NCBI GenBank assembly: GCA_001556025.1
Contig: LSIB01000144.1
Coordinates: 115,291-179,290 of the forward strand
Source: Rhizobiales bacterium CCH3-A5
GTDB taxonomy: Bacteria > Pseudomonadota > Alphaproteobacteria > Rhizobiales > Beijerinckiaceae
DNA: 64,000 bases
Reading direction: 5' to 3'
Shown here: positions 23,209 to 32,717 of the stretch, in pieces
Position numbering within the stretch: position 1 is the first letter of the stretch
How the letters are laid out: each line of letters starts with the position of its first letter
Translations under genes and position numbers: made by a program
Notes under the pieces: model-generated
Seen by the model: only the letters and a program-made list of their open reading frames with translations
Databases searched by the model: none
What the model was told of the DNA's origin: nothing

Positions 23209-24648
23209 TTGCAGCGCGCCAAACTCCTGCCTCTGATCGTCGCTTGCGCGCTGTTCATGGAGAACACGGATTCGACCGTGATCGCGACCTCGCTGCCGGT
23301 GATCGCGCAGTCGCTGGGCGAGGATCCGATCGCACTGAAGCTGGCGCTGACCTCCTATCTCGTCAGCCTCGCCGTCTTCATCCCGATCTCGGGCTGGATG
23401 GCCGACCGCTACGGCGCGCGCACAATCTTTCGGGCTGCGCTCTGTGTGTTCATGCTCGGCTCGGTTCTGTGCGCGTTGTCGAGTTCGCTCGGGGCCTTCG
23501 TCGGCGCCCGCTTTGTGCAGGGCATGGGTGGGGCGATGATGGTGCCGGTCGGCCGGCTCGTGATCCTGCGCAGCGTCGAGAAATCGCAGCTCGTCTCAGC
23601 GCTGGCCTATCTGACGGTGCCTGCGCTGGTCGGGCCCGTGGTCGGCCCGCCGCTCGGAGGCTTCATCACGACCTATTTCGACTGGCGTTGGATCTTCTTC
23701 ATCAACATCCCAATCGGCATCGTCGGCCTCGTGCTGGCGACCCTGTTCTTCGAGGATGTCCGCGAGGAGGACGTCGCGCCGCTCGACATACGCGGCTTCC
23801 TGCTTTCCTCCTTCGGGTTCGCGGCCCTGATGCTCGGGCTCGCCACCGGTGGACGACATCTGGTGCCGGAAGCGGCGTCCTACGGCATGGTCGCGGCCGG
23901 GATCGCGGCGCTCTACGCTTACTGGCTGCATTCGCGCCGGGTCGCCCATCCGGTACTCAACCTCGCGCTGCTGCGCATCCCGACCTACCGCATCGGCGTG
24001 ATCGGCGGATCGGTCTTCCGGACCGGCATCGGCGCGATTCCGTTCCTGCTGCCGCTCATGCTGCAACTCGGCTTCGGGCTCGATGCGCTGCAATCGGGGC
24101 TCATCACCTTCGCCTCGGCGGCGGGCGCGCTGATCATGAAGACGCTGGCCAAGCGCATTCTCAGCCTCGGCGGTTTTCGCCGCGTGCTGACTGTCAACGC
24201 GCTGGTCGGATCGGCCTTTCTGGCGGCGTCGGGACTGTTCACGCCGACGACGCCGCACTGGCTGATGCTGGCCGTGCTGCTCGTCGGCGGCTGCTTCCGC
24301 TCGCTGCAATTCACCGGCATCAACGCGCTGAGCTATGCCGACGTGTCGAACAGGGAGATGTCGGGCGCGACTTCGCTCTCCAGCGTCGCGCAGCAATTGT
24401 CGCTCAGCCTCGGCGTCACCATCGGGGCCTTCGCGCTGGAAAGCGCCAACCTGTTCAATGGCGGCAAGGCGCTGGGCGCGGGCGATTTCTGGCCGGCCTT
24501 CGTGCTGGTCGGCCTGATCTCGGCCTCGTCGGTATTCTGGATGGCGCGGCTCGCGCCCGACGCCGGCGCGGAGGTCTCGGGCCACCGGCCGCTCAGCGCC
24601 CGCAAGGAGACTGCGGCGGCGATCGCGGACCAGAAGCCGCTGGAGTGA
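23209..24648 (+). CDS. MFS transporter, DHA2-like (HsrA/YieO type)
   Basis: A drug:proton antiporter-type permease (479 aa) with about 14 membrane spans. It starts with ALFMENTDSTVIATSLPVIA, in which the acidic/polar residues of span 1 and the downstream GWMADRYGARTIF (MFS motif A) fit DHA2 pumps. Motif C-like residues appear in LVGPVVGPPLGGFI of span 5, the antiporter hallmark. The tail is cytosolic and charged. The start is TTG at 23209 by the reading frame. It is preceded by a tandem repeat and no adjacent regulator; the substrate is unknown. Confidence 0.9.
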   Translation: MQRAKLLPLIVACALFMENTDSTVIATSLPVIAQSLGEDPIALKLALTSYLVSLAVFIPISGWMADRYGARTIFRAALCVFMLGSVLCALSSSLGAFVGARFVQGMGGAMMVPVGRLVILRSVEKSQLVSALAYLTVPALVGPVVGPPLGGFITTYFDWRWIFFINIPIGIVGLVLATLFFEDVREEDVAPLDIRGFLLSSFGFAALMLGLATGGRHLVPEAASYGMVAAGIAALYAYWLHSRRVAHPVLNLALLRIPTYRIGVIGGSVFRTGIGAIPFLLPLMLQLGFGLDALQSGLITFASAAGALIMKTLAKRILSLGGFRRVLTVNALVGSAFLAASGLFTPTTPHWLMLAVLLVGGCFRSLQFTGINALSYADVSNREMSGATSLSSVAQQLSLSLGVTIGAFALESANLFNGGKALGAGDFWPAFVLVGLISASSVFWMARLAPDAGAEVSGHRPLSARKETAAAIADQKPLE

Positions 24649-24687
24649 CACAGTTGCGTCCCGGGCGGCGCGGTCTCACCATACGTC

Positions 24688-25314
24688 ATGACCACCGCGC
24701 CTGAACACACAGCACCACGCGCCTATGATCTCTGCGTCCGCTCCGAGGGCTTTCGGCTGAAGCATGCCGAGGTGACGGTGACGGTCAGCGACGAGGGCAT
24801 CGCCTACGATCTGGACGGAGATGGCGGCCTTCGCTCCTTCGAGGAGTTCGAGAGCATCCGCATCCAGGCTGTGCATGGCGGCAAGAACGCCCCTTGGGAA
24901 TCGATGATGGAGCTGAGGTTCCGGCGCGGCCTGCCGCTCAGCGTCTATTCGACCTCGCCCTGGGGCACGAACGATCCGGACCGCGATGTCGGCTTTATCG
25001 CCTTCGCGGAGGACCTGCATCGGCGCATCCCTCAAGCCGAGCGTGGGCGCATCCGCTTCCTGCGCGGCGTGTCGGAAGGCCGCCATCAGGTCATGATCGG
25101 CGCGTTCGTGCTCTTCCTGGCGGCTTTCGGTGGTGTGGGACTGTTCATCCTGTCGACCGCCCTGTCGCGAGGCGCGTCCGGGCTGGAGGTCGTCGGCGCG
25201 CTGGCCGGAATCGTCATGTTCGGCGCATGGATCGTGCAGTCGATCCGGAAGGCCAAGCCCGGAACCTACGATCCGGCCAGGCTGCCCCGAGACATCTTTC
25301 CGCAGCAAGAGTGA
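24688..25314 (+). CDS. Hypothetical membrane protein with N-terminal soluble domain
   Basis: A 208-aa protein of no recognised family. The first about 130 residues are soluble and mixed alpha/beta, with a strand-rich pattern (KHAEVTVTVSDEGIAYDL, FEEFESIRIQAVHGG) like a small PH-like or bacterial Pleckstrin-type domain. Two membrane spans follow (about residues 134-156 and 165-185), and a short charged tail ends the protein. It follows the MFS gene by 39 bp and may be co-transcribed. The next gene, GH25, is convergent. Confidence 0.7.
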   Translation: MTTAPEHTAPRAYDLCVRSEGFRLKHAEVTVTVSDEGIAYDLDGDGGLRSFEEFESIRIQAVHGGKNAPWESMMELRFRRGLPLSVYSTSPWGTNDPDRDVGFIAFAEDLHRRIPQAERGRIRFLRGVSEGRHQVMIGAFVLFLAAFGGVGLFILSTALSRGASGLEVVGALAGIVMFGAWIVQSIRKAKPGTYDPARLPRDIFPQQE

Positions 25315-25325
25315 GCCTATCCCGA

Positions 25326-26291
25326 TCAATCGTCCGCGATCGACCCCGTCGTCTCGACATCGCGATTGGCGACGGTGCGTTGCGGCACCTTCGCCGGCGG
25401 AGCCATCCTGAGCGGGGTGCCGCCTGCGGATTTCGGCGCGCGCGAGCCGGCCGAGGTGGCGGGCGGCTTTGGCCCTGCGACCTTCGGCTCACCGCCGCGC
25501 CATTTGCGCGCGCCGATGTCGAAGCGGCCCTCGCGCCAGGCGGCGAATTCGGCTTCCGTGCCATAGAAGGCGTTGCGGTCGACGTCACCGGTGATCCCGG
25601 GCACCTTGCCCGTCGTCGTGAACTGCCAGAACTCCCATTTGTCGCGCTCGTAGCGATGCTTGAGCGGGGCCGCCGTCGAGCGCAGCCAATAGGGGTGGTC
25701 GTTGAACTGGCCCTCGAGCACGTCCTCGTGGAAGGTGATGTCGGTGTAGATGATCGGCTTCTTGCCGGTGTGTTCCTGAAGCCCGCGCAGCATCTCGCGG
25801 ATCTTGGCCAGCGCCTTCTCCCTCGGGATCTTCTTGCCGCATTTGGCCGATTCGCCGTTCCACTCGACATCGAGCACAGGCGGCAGGGCGTCGGGGTCGC
25901 GCGGGATGTTGCGCTTGAACCAGCGCACCTGGTCCTTGGCCGGCCGGCACCAGAAGACGAAATGATAGGCGCCGCGCGGCACGCCGGCCTTCTTCGCCTC
26001 GGCCCAGTTGCGGCGGAAATTCGGGTCGAGATGGTCACCGCCCTCGGTCGCCTTGATGAAGGCGAAGCGGGTGCCGGCGTCCTTGACCTTGCTCCAGTCG
26101 ATCTCGGCCTGCCAGCGCGAGACGTCGATGCCCTGGATCGTCATGCGGCGCGCATTGCGCACGCCGGCATGGGGATCGCTGTCGCCCTTCTTGGGGTAGA
26201 GCGCGGCGGCGGGCTCGGCGAAGAGCAGGACGAGGCCTGTGGCGGCGAAGGCGCGCAGAAAAGCTGAGATGGCTGTGCGTCGCGCCGGCAT
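25326..26291 (-). CDS. Secreted GH25 muramidase (paralogue 1)
   Basis: A glycoside hydrolase family 25 lysozyme (321 aa from ATG 26291, ribosome binding site GGGAGGATC) that cleaves the glycan strands of peptidoglycan. A signal peptide (AFLRAFAATGLVLLFAEPAAA) is followed by QGIDVSRWQAEIDWSKVK and FAFIKATEGGDHLDP. The catalytic pair is in VLDVEW (Asp141 and Glu143). KKPIIYTDITF and EFWQFTTTGKVPGI follow. The C-terminal about 60 residues are a Pro/Lys-rich low-complexity tail. A second, very similar gene lies at 27140, with phosphatidylcholine synthase between them. It faces the hypothetical gene at 24688 with 11 bp between stops. Confidence 0.93.
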   Translation of the reverse strand: MPARRTAISAFLRAFAATGLVLLFAEPAAALYPKKGDSDPHAGVRNARRMTIQGIDVSRWQAEIDWSKVKDAGTRFAFIKATEGGDHLDPNFRRNWAEAKKAGVPRGAYHFVFWCRPAKDQVRWFKRNIPRDPDALPPVLDVEWNGESAKCGKKIPREKALAKIREMLRGLQEHTGKKPIIYTDITFHEDVLEGQFNDHPYWLRSTAAPLKHRYERDKWEFWQFTTTGKVPGITGDVDRNAFYGTEAEFAAWREGRFDIGARKWRGGEPKVAGPKPPATSAGSRAPKSAGGTPLRMAPPAKVPQRTVANRDVETTGSIADD

Positions 26292-26400
26292 GCGATCCTC
26301 CCTGTGCTTTCGAGATGCGGGCGGCAGGGTTAAAAGCCGGTTAGACTTCGCTTCAATGCGACAGGGTTGTTTCAACAGTGGTTAACCGGGGAGCGTGCGC

Positions 26401-27129
26401 GTGAACGAGACCCCGGGGGCGGGCTGGCGCAAGGCGCTGGCCTATGGCGTCCATGTCTTCACGGCGCTGGGCGCGGCGCTTGGTCTGCTGGCGCTGCAGG
26501 CCGTGATCGCAGGCGACCTCGCGCTGGCCTTCATCTGGCTGGGCGCCGCTCTGGCGGTCGATGCGCTCGACGGGCCCATGGCGCGTCGGCTCGACGTGGG
26601 CAGGCTGGCAAAGCGCTATGACGGGGCGCAACTCGATCTCGTGGTGGATTTCATCACCTATGTCTTCGTGCCAGCCGCGATGCTTCTGCGCGCGGATGTC
26701 ATGGCGCAGCCCTGGGGACTGATCGCCGCTCTGGTGGTGACGCTGACCAGCGCGCTCTACTTCGCCGACACCGGCATGAAGACCGACGACTGGTGGTTCC
26801 GCGGCTTTCCGGCGGTATGGAACATCGTGCTGTTCTACATCGTCGCGTTCGCGCCGCCGGTCTGGCTTTCGCTGGCAGTGATGGGCGTCGCGACGGTGCT
26901 GATGTTCGTGCCGGTGCTGTTCGTGCATCCGGTGCGGGTGCGGCGCTGGCGCAGCGTCACGTTTGTCGTACTCGCTGTATGGGGCGTCGCGGCGGTCGCG
27001 TCGATCTGGCAAGGGATGCGGCCGGGATGGCAGGTCAAGACGCTGCTGCTGGCCTGCGCCGTCTATTTCGTGCTGCTCGGGCTGTGGCGCGCGCCGATCC
27101 TGACAGAGCGGGACAAAGCGCCCAACTGA
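26401..27129 (+). CDS. pcs: Phosphatidylcholine synthase
   Basis: An integral membrane enzyme (242 aa) that joins CDP-diacylglycerol and choline to give phosphatidylcholine in one step, as in rhizobia and Brucella. About eight membrane spans are seen. The CDP-alcohol phosphotransferase motif appears as DGPMARRL followed by YDGAQLDLVVDFITYVFVPA, in the Pcs-specific spacing. ALYFADTGMKTDDWWFRGFPAVWN is also typical of Pcs. GTG at 26401 is preferred over GTG 26395 because the GGGGAG box then sits 7 bases upstream. It is sandwiched between two convergent-facing GH25 genes on the other strand, so it has its own promoter within 109 bp. Confidence 0.93.
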   Translation: MNETPGAGWRKALAYGVHVFTALGAALGLLALQAVIAGDLALAFIWLGAALAVDALDGPMARRLDVGRLAKRYDGAQLDLVVDFITYVFVPAAMLLRADVMAQPWGLIAALVVTLTSALYFADTGMKTDDWWFRGFPAVWNIVLFYIVAFAPPVWLSLAVMGVATVLMFVPVLFVHPVRVRRWRSVTFVVLAVWGVAAVASIWQGMRPGWQVKTLLLACAVYFVLLGLWRAPILTERDKAPN

Positions 27130-27139
27130 GCTGCCGACG

Positions 27140-28081
27140 CTACTCGGCCTCTGCTTCCGTCGTCTCGAAGGACGAGGCGACGGGCGCGATCCCGCCTGGA
27201 ATCGTCGCCACCGGCGCGGGCGCGGCGGGCCGCTCCGGCCCCGGCGAAGGCTGCGGCGGCACGCCGCGACGCGTCGTCCAGCGGCGCGTGCCGATGTCGT
27301 ATTCGCCGTTGCGCCAGCCGACGAACTCGGCCTCGCCGCCGAAGAAGGCGTTGCGGTCGACATCGCCCTTAATTCCCGGCACGCGACCGGTCGTGGTGAA
27401 CTGCCAGAATTCCCAGGGCCGGTTGACGTAGCGCGTCTCGGGCAGGGCGGCGGTCGAGCGGATCCAGTAGGGATAGTCGTCGAACTGGCCTTCCAGTACG
27501 TCCTTATGAAAGGTAATGTCGGTATAGATGATCGGCTTTTTGCCGGTGAGCTGCTCGAGCTCCGTCAGCATCAGCCGGATCTTCTCCAGCGCCAGCTCGC
27601 GATCGACCTTCTTGGGGCAGGTCTTCGAATGGCCATTCCACTCGACGTCGAGCACCGGCGGCAGCGCGTCGGGGTCGTTGGGAATGTGCTGCTTGAACCA
27701 GACCGCCTGCTCATGGGCCGGGCGGCACCAGTAGACGAAATGGTAGGCCCCGCGCGCGATGCCGGCGCGGCGCGCGCCCTCCCAGTTGCGCAGAAAAGCG
27801 GGGTCGATGTGGTCGCCGCCCTCGGTCGCCTTCATGAAGACGAAGCGGGTGCCCGCGCCCTTTACCGCGGTCCAGTCGATCTCGCCCTGCCAGCGCGAAA
27901 TGTCGATCCCATGGATCGGATAGTTGTGCGCGGCGGCCACGCCCGGGTGAGGGCGGTTGTCGCCCTTGGCGGGGTAGTGGCTCTCCATCGCGACGCAGCC
28001 GCCCAGCACCGCGAAGGCGGCGAGCAGGAGCGGGACGGGACGGAGATGTGTCATGCGGCGGGTCGTCATCTCGCAAAGCAT
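27140..28081 (-). CDS. GH25 muramidase lipoprotein (paralogue 2)
   Basis: A second family 25 lysozyme (up to 313 aa). Unlike paralogue 1 it has a lipoprotein signal (LLLAAFAVLGGC), so it should be lipid-anchored at the lipobox cysteine. The catalytic core is parallel to the first: GIDISRWQGEIDW, MKATEGGDH, the Asp and Glu of VLDVEWNG, IIYTDITFHKDV and EFWQFTTTGRVPGI. The C-terminal tail is a Pro/Ala-rich linker. The start is uncertain: ATGs at 28081, 28069 and 28054 all keep the lipobox and none has a strong ribosome binding site. It lies downstream of mgtE on the same strand, with 53 bp between. Confidence 0.9.
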   Translation of the reverse strand: MLCEMTTRRMTHLRPVPLLLAAFAVLGGCVAMESHYPAKGDNRPHPGVAAAHNYPIHGIDISRWQGEIDWTAVKGAGTRFVFMKATEGGDHIDPAFLRNWEGARRAGIARGAYHFVYWCRPAHEQAVWFKQHIPNDPDALPPVLDVEWNGHSKTCPKKVDRELALEKIRLMLTELEQLTGKKPIIYTDITFHKDVLEGQFDDYPYWIRSTAALPETRYVNRPWEFWQFTTTGRVPGIKGDVDRNAFFGGEAEFVGWRNGEYDIGTRRWTTRRGVPPQPSPGPERPAAPAPVATIPGGIAPVASSFETTEAEAE

Positions 28082-28134
28082 TGAGGAGAAAACTTGACGG
28101 CCGGTTTACGTTACCCGTTTTCGCCCGCCTGTTT

Positions 28135-29541
28135 CTAGCGCAGGCCGAGCAAAATCGTCGCAGTCCCGAGAAATGCGAAGAAGCCCACCACATCGGTCAC
28201 GGTCGTGACGAAGGTGCCCGACGAGACCGCGGGGTCGATGTCGGCGCGGTCCAGCAGGAACGGAATGGCGACGCCGGCAAGTGCGGCCGCGACCAGGTTG
28301 ATCACCATGGCGATGCCGATGACGAAGCCGAGCCAGAGATTGCCGAACCAGAAGGCCGCGACCACCCCGGTGATCAGCGCGAAGGCGACGCCGTTGATCA
28401 GCGCCACGATCAGCTCGCGGGTGAAGAAGCGGCGGATGTTCCAGGAGCCGAGCTCCCTTGTGGCCAGCGCGCGCACTGCGACGGTCATGGTCTGCGTCGC
28501 GGCGTTGCCTCCCTGGCTGGCGACGATCGGGGCCAGGATTGCGAGCGCCACGAGCTGGGTGAGCTGTGCCTCGAACAGGCTCATCACCGCGGCGGCGAGG
28601 AAGGCGGTGATCAAGTTGACGAAAAGCCAGCGAAAGCGGCTCCTGGCGATCTGCGGCACCGAATCGGACAGCTCCTCGTCGGCATCGACGCCGCCGAGCT
28701 GCTTGACGTCGTCGTCGGCCGCTTGCTCGATCACGTCGACGATGTCGTCGATGGTCAGGACGCCGACGAGCCGCCCGGCTTCGTCGATGACGGGCGTCGC
28801 GATCAGGTTGTAGCGCTGGAACAGCCGGGCCACGTCCTCGATGTCGTCGGTCGCGTTGACCGCGCGGCTGTCCTCGTCGACGAGCGTGGCGATCGCAACC
28901 GGGCGCTGCGTGCGCAGCAGCCGGTCGAGCGGCACCGAACCGACGAAATGATGCGCCGGATCGGCGACCAGCACCTCGAAGAAGCGCTCCGGCAGGTTTT
29001 CCGTCTGGCGCAGATGGTCGATGGTCTGGCCTACCGTCCAGAACGCCGGCACCGCAAGGATTTCGCTCTGCATGCGCCGACCGGCGCTGTTCTCGGGATA
29101 GTCGAGGCCCTGTTGCAGCACGATCCGCTCGGCGGGAGTGAGCCTGTCCAGCACCTCCTGCTTGTCGGCCTCGTCCATGTCCTCGAGGATGTAGACGGCG
29201 TCGTCGGTATCGAGTTCGCGCACGCCCTCGGCGACGGTCTGCGCCGAGAGTTCTTCGAGAATCTCCTCGCGGACGGCGTCGTCGACCTCGGTCAGTGCGG
29301 TGAAGTCGAAATCGGCGCCGAGCAGCGAGATCAGGCGCGGGCGTTCATCGGCATCGAGCGCCTCGAGCAGCGCGCCGAGATCGGCCTCGTGCATGTCCTC
29401 GACGACGCCGCGCAGCGTCGTCAGGTCGGACAGCAGCAGCGCCTGCGAGACTTTCTCGACCAGTTCGTGGTCGAACGCGCCATCCGCGTCGCGGATCGGA
29501 CGTTCGAGGACGTCGTCTGAAGCCTTCTCGGTGTCGGCCAT
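28135..29541 (-). CDS. mgtE: Magnesium transporter MgtE
   Basis: A magnesium channel (468 aa) with the three usual parts: an N-terminal helical superhelix (about residues 25-130, with LEALDADERPRLISLLG), a pair of CBS domains (about 145-270) that sense cytosolic magnesium, and a five-span pore domain (about 300-468) with the conserved block GGNAATQTMTVAVRALATRE. Acidic residues at the pore mouth (ALDADE, DVVG) fit. An unusually long acidic N terminus precedes the first domain. The upstream gap contains the tRNA-Leu terminator at 29652-29681, so mgtE is not driven by the tRNA promoter unless it reads through. Confidence 0.92.
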   Translation of the reverse strand: MADTEKASDDVLERPIRDADGAFDHELVEKVSQALLLSDLTTLRGVVEDMHEADLGALLEALDADERPRLISLLGADFDFTALTEVDDAVREEILEELSAQTVAEGVRELDTDDAVYILEDMDEADKQEVLDRLTPAERIVLQQGLDYPENSAGRRMQSEILAVPAFWTVGQTIDHLRQTENLPERFFEVLVADPAHHFVGSVPLDRLLRTQRPVAIATLVDEDSRAVNATDDIEDVARLFQRYNLIATPVIDEAGRLVGVLTIDDIVDVIEQAADDDVKQLGGVDADEELSDSVPQIARSRFRWLFVNLITAFLAAAVMSLFEAQLTQLVALAILAPIVASQGGNAATQTMTVAVRALATRELGSWNIRRFFTRELIVALINGVAFALITGVVAAFWFGNLWLGFVIGIAMVINLVAAALAGVAIPFLLDRADIDPAVSSGTFVTTVTDVVGFFAFLGTATILLGLR

Positions 29542-29651
29542 CGCTTGGGCTCCGCGATTCGAGAAAGGGGCTTTTCAGCAGGAGGTCCGGCCCTTGTGTC
29601 AGCGGCGCGCGGCTCTTGCAACGCAACATGGAGGGCCTGACGTCGGAAACG

Positions 29652-29681
29652 AAAACGGCGATCCTCGCGGATCGCCGTTTT
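29652..29681 (-). terminator. Terminator of tRNA-Leu
   Basis: A perfect 13-base inverted repeat (AAAACGGCGATCC and GGATCGCCGTTTT) with a 4-base loop lies 21 bp downstream of the tRNA 3' end on the minus strand. The A/T ends make it a symmetrical Rho-independent terminator. Confidence 0.85.
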
Positions 29682-29701
29682 CATGGGCTTGCGCCCCAAA
29701 C

Positions 29702-29786
29702 TGGTGCGGTCAAGAGGACTCGAACCTCCACGGGTCTCCCCGCTACCACCTCAAGGTAGTGCGTCTACCAATTCCGCCATGACCGC
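29702..29786 (-). tRNA. tRNA-Leu(GAG)
   Basis: On the minus strand the sequence begins GCGGTCATGGCGG and ends GACCGC-ACCA, so the 7-bp acceptor stem GCGGTCA/TGACCGC closes and CCA is encoded. The D-arm GGTAGACGCAC is the leucine type. The anticodon stem CTACC/GGTAG encloses the loop TTGAGGT, giving anticodon GAG. A long variable arm (CGGGGAGACCCG) marks class II tRNA, and the T-arm GGTTCGAGTCC is standard. It reads CUC/CUU leucine codons. Confidence 0.95.
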
Positions 29787-29886
29787 AGCGGCTCACCGTG
29801 GCGCGCTGGCGCGCCGTATCGGTGAGCGGCGCGGGTCTAGCAAATCGAATCCGCCGCCACAAGTGCGTTCGCCGACAAAGTGTCGG

Positions 29887-30156
29887 TCAGGCCGCTTCGG
29901 CGACGGTCTGAAGCGAGTAGACCGTCGGGCGCATCAGCATCTGGGTGATCTCGACCGAGATCTTGGAACCGCTGACGACGACGTTGCCCTTGGCGAAGGG
30001 GTGGTTGTTGGCGAGGATTTCGACCTCGTCGCTCTCGGTGGCATTGAGCTCGATGATGGCGCCCCGGCCCATGCGCAGCAGCTTGTAGATCGGCATCCGG
30101 GTCTGGCCCAGAACGACGGTCAGTTCGACAGGAACGAGATCGAGATCGGCCTTCAA
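29887..30156 (-). CDS. Stand-alone FliN-like (SpoA domain) protein
   Basis: A compact 89-aa protein made almost entirely of a SpoA/FliN domain: VPVELTVVLGQTRMPIYKLL, MGRGAIIELNATES, EVEILANNHPFAKGNVVVSG and ISVEITQML. FliN proteins are part of the flagellar switch ring or the type III secretion sorting platform. This copy is shorter than most FliN proteins (about 110-140 aa) and lacks the usual N-terminal extension. It stands alone, away from any flagellar or secretion gene in this window. The start is TTG 30156 with a GGAGG box 6 bases upstream. It is upstream of, and co-oriented with, tRNA-Leu. Confidence 0.75.
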   Translation of the reverse strand: MKADLDLVPVELTVVLGQTRMPIYKLLRMGRGAIIELNATESDEVEILANNHPFAKGNVVVSGSKISVEITQMLMRPTVYSLQTVAEAA

Positions 30157-30299
30157 GTCCTGCCTCCGGCACCTTAACTTTTCAATTCGACTAACAAGAC
30201 TTGTCGATCAACGAAACTTGTCTGCCGACTGGAATCTGGCGCATGAGAACCGCGCCGCATCGGGTGAAAAGAGCATCGACCAAACATGGTTAAGCGCAA

Positions 30300-31001
30300 G
30301 TGAAGAGCCGCGCCGAACTGTCGGTTTTGTTTCTGCCGGAGCCGGGTTCAGCCCCGGTCGAATGGGTCGTTGCCGAGGGGCTCACCGGCTATCAGGAGGC
30401 TGTGGCCGAGATGGAGGCGCGCACCGCCTTGATCGCCGATGGGCAGGCGGCCGAGCGCGTCTGGCTGGTCGAGCATCCGCCGCTGTACACCGCCGGCACC
30501 TCTGCGAGGGACGCCGACCTCGTCGCGCCGGGCCGGTTCCCGGTGCATCAGGCGGGCAGGGGCGGGCAGTACACCTACCATGGGCCGGGCCAGCGCGTGG
30601 CTTATGTGATGCTCGACCTGAAGCGCCGCGAACCCGATTTGCGGCGGTTCGTTGCGGCGCTGGAGGCCTGGCTGATCGGCACGCTCGACGCGATGAACGT
30701 GCGCGGCGAACGACGCGAGGACCGCGTCGGCGTCTGGGTCCGGCGGCCGGACAGGGCGGAGGGAGCCGAAGACAAGATCGCCGCGATCGGAATTCGCGTC
30801 CGCCGCTGGGTGTCGTTTCACGGCATATCGCTGAACGTCGAGCCCGATCTCACCCATTTCGACGGCATCGTGCCCTGTGGCGTCAGCGATCAGGGCGTGA
30901 CCTCGCTGGTCGATCTTGGGCTGCCGGTGACGATGGCGGAGGTGGATGCTCTGCTGCGGGCGGAGTTCGAGCGCATCTTTGGGCATACCGTGTTGGCTTG
31001 A
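30300..31001 (+). CDS. lipB: Octanoyl-[acyl-carrier-protein] protein transferase
   Basis: An octanoyltransferase (233 aa) that moves octanoate from acyl carrier protein to the lipoyl domains of pyruvate and 2-oxoglutarate dehydrogenases and GcvH, the first step of lipoate synthesis. The acyl-binding motifs [19 protein letters not shown] and [19 protein letters not shown] are visible. The catalytic cysteine is in [13 protein letters not shown] (Cys193). GTG start at 30300; the ribosome binding site is weak. A likely monocistronic gene next to the divergent FliN-like gene. Confidence 0.93.
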   Translation: MKSRAELSVLFLPEPGSAPVEWVVAEGLTGYQEAVAEMEARTALIADGQAAERVWLVEHPPLYTAGTSARDADLVAPGRFPVHQAGRGGQYTYHGPGQRVAYVMLDLKRREPDLRRFVAALEAWLIGTLDAMNVRGERREDRVGVWVRRPDRAEGAEDKIAAIGIRVRRWVSFHGISLNVEPDLTHFDGIVPCGVSDQGVTSLVDLGLPVTMAEVDALLRAEFERIFGHTVLA

Positions 31002-31072
31002 CCCATGTTGGCACCGGCAGCTTGGCCGTCCATAAGCAGGGCAGACGACTATGACTGCCCAGGGAGCCCGAC

Positions 31073-32680
31073 GTGCCGGTCATCGAGAGCAAGGTCGATC
31101 TGAGTTCGGCCGAGACGCAGGCCAATGCGCAGGCCTGGAGCGAGCTTCGCGCCGAGCTCGAGGCGCGCCGGGCCACCGCCGCGCTCGGCGGCAACGCCAA
31201 ATCCCGCGAGCGGCACACCGCGCGTGGCAAACTGTTGCCCCGTGAACGCGTGCTGCGCCTGCTCGATCCGGGCTCGGCCTTTCTGGAGATCGGCTCGCTC
31301 GCTGCCTTCGGCATGTATGAGGGCGATGTCCATGGGGCGGGCATGATCGCCGGAATCGGCCGGGTCGCGGGCCGCGAGTGCATGGTCGTCTGCAACGATG
31401 CCACCATCAAGGGCGGCACCTACTACCCGATGACGGTGAAGAAGCATCTGCGGGCGCAGGAGATCGCGGCCGAGAACCGTCTGCCCTGCATCTATCTCGT
31501 CGATTCAGGCGGCGCGAACCTCCCGCACCAGACCGATGTCTTTCCCGACCGCGAGCATTTCGGCCGGATCTTCTACAATCAGGCCAATCTCTCGGCCGCC
31601 GGCATTCCGCAGGTCGCGGTGGTCATGGGTTCCTGCACCGCAGGCGGGGCCTATGTGCCGGCAATGTCGGACGAGACGGTCATCGTGAAGAATCAGGGCA
31701 CGATCTTTCTGGGCGGCCCGCCGCTGGTGAAGGCCGCGACAGGCGAGGTCGTGACGGCAGAGGATCTTGGCGGCGCTGACGTCCATGCAAGGCTGTCGGG
31801 CGTCGCCGATCACTACGCAGGCGACGACACGCATGCGCTGGCGATCGCGCGGCGCATCGCCGGCAACCTCAACAGCGTGAAGCGGCCCGATATCGACATC
31901 GCGGAATCGGTCGAGCCGCTCTATCCTGTCGAGGAACTCGAAGCGGTCGTCCCGACCGATTTGAAGAAGCAATACGACATCCGCGAGGTCATCGCCCGGC
32001 TGGTCGATGGTTCGGAGTTCGACGAGTTCAAGCGGCTCTACGGTCAGACCCTGATCACGGGCTTCGCCCGCATCCATGGCATTCCCGTTGGCATCATCGC
32101 CAATAACGGCATCCTGTTTTCCGAAAGCGCACTCAAGGGAGCGCATTTCATCGAGCTCTGCTGCCAGCGCCGGATTCCGCTGCTGTTCCTGCAGAACATC
32201 ACCGGATTCATGGTCGGTCGCGACTTCGAGACGCGCGGCATCGCCAAGGATGGCGCGAAGCTCGTCACGGCGGTGGCCTCGGCGCGGGTGCCGAAAATCA
32301 CCGTGCTGGTCGGCGGCTCGTTCGGCGCGGGCAATTACGGCATGTGCGGCCGGGCCTACAGCCCGCGCTTCCTGTTCACCTGGCCCAATTCGCGCATCTC
32401 GGTGATGGGCGGCGAACAGGCCGCCAGCGTGCTCGCGACCGTCCGCCGCGACAACATCGAGGCCGAGGGCAAGAGCTGGTCCGCGCAGGACGAGGAGGCG
32501 TTCAAGGCGCCGATCCGCTCGAAATACGAGGAGGAGGGCTCGCCCTACCACGCCACCGCCCGGCTCTGGGACGACGGCATCATCCTGCCCTCGGAGACGC
32601 GCCGCGTGCTGGCGCTGGCTTTTTCGGCCTGCCTGAACGCGCCGGTGCCGGAGACGAAGTTCGGCGTCTTCCGCATGTGA
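31073..32680 (+). CDS. mccB: 3-methylcrotonyl-CoA carboxylase, carboxyltransferase (beta) subunit
   Basis: The carboxyltransferase subunit (535 aa) of methylcrotonyl-CoA carboxylase, which carboxylates 3-methylcrotonyl-CoA in leucine breakdown. The N-terminal half has [17 protein letters not shown] and the acyl-CoA site block [18 protein letters not shown]. The C-terminal half has [13 protein letters not shown] and [22 protein letters not shown], typical for this beta subunit. The length and the opening [11 protein letters not shown] fit MccB rather than propionyl-CoA carboxylase. The start is GTG with GGGAG upstream. The biotin-bearing partner is about 10 kb downstream (42953), not adjacent as is usual. 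Confidence 0.9.
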   Translation: MPVIESKVDLSSAETQANAQAWSELRAELEARRATAALGGNAKSRERHTARGKLLPRERVLRLLDPGSAFLEIGSLAAFGMYEGDVHGAGMIAGIGRVAGRECMVVCNDATIKGGTYYPMTVKKHLRAQEIAAENRLPCIYLVDSGGANLPHQTDVFPDREHFGRIFYNQANLSAAGIPQVAVVMGSCTAGGAYVPAMSDETVIVKNQGTIFLGGPPLVKAATGEVVTAEDLGGADVHARLSGVADHYAGDDTHALAIARRIAGNLNSVKRPDIDIAESVEPLYPVEELEAVVPTDLKKQYDIREVIARLVDGSEFDEFKRLYGQTLITGFARIHGIPVGIIANNGILFSESALKGAHFIELCCQRRIPLLFLQNITGFMVGRDFETRGIAKDGAKLVTAVASARVPKITVLVGGSFGAGNYGMCGRAYSPRFLFTWPNSRISVMGGEQAASVLATVRRDNIEAEGKSWSAQDEEAFKAPIRSKYEEEGSPYHATARLWDDGIILPSETRRVLALAFSACLNAPVPETKFGVFRM

Positions 32681-32717
32681 TCGGGGCGAGGCTGGGGTCT
32701 CGCCGTAGTTGGCGACT

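Noticed and set aside
29542..29701. Magnesium riboswitch before mgtE
   Set aside because: The only strong structure is the symmetrical hairpin which fits the tRNA terminator; no riboswitch core is recognisable.
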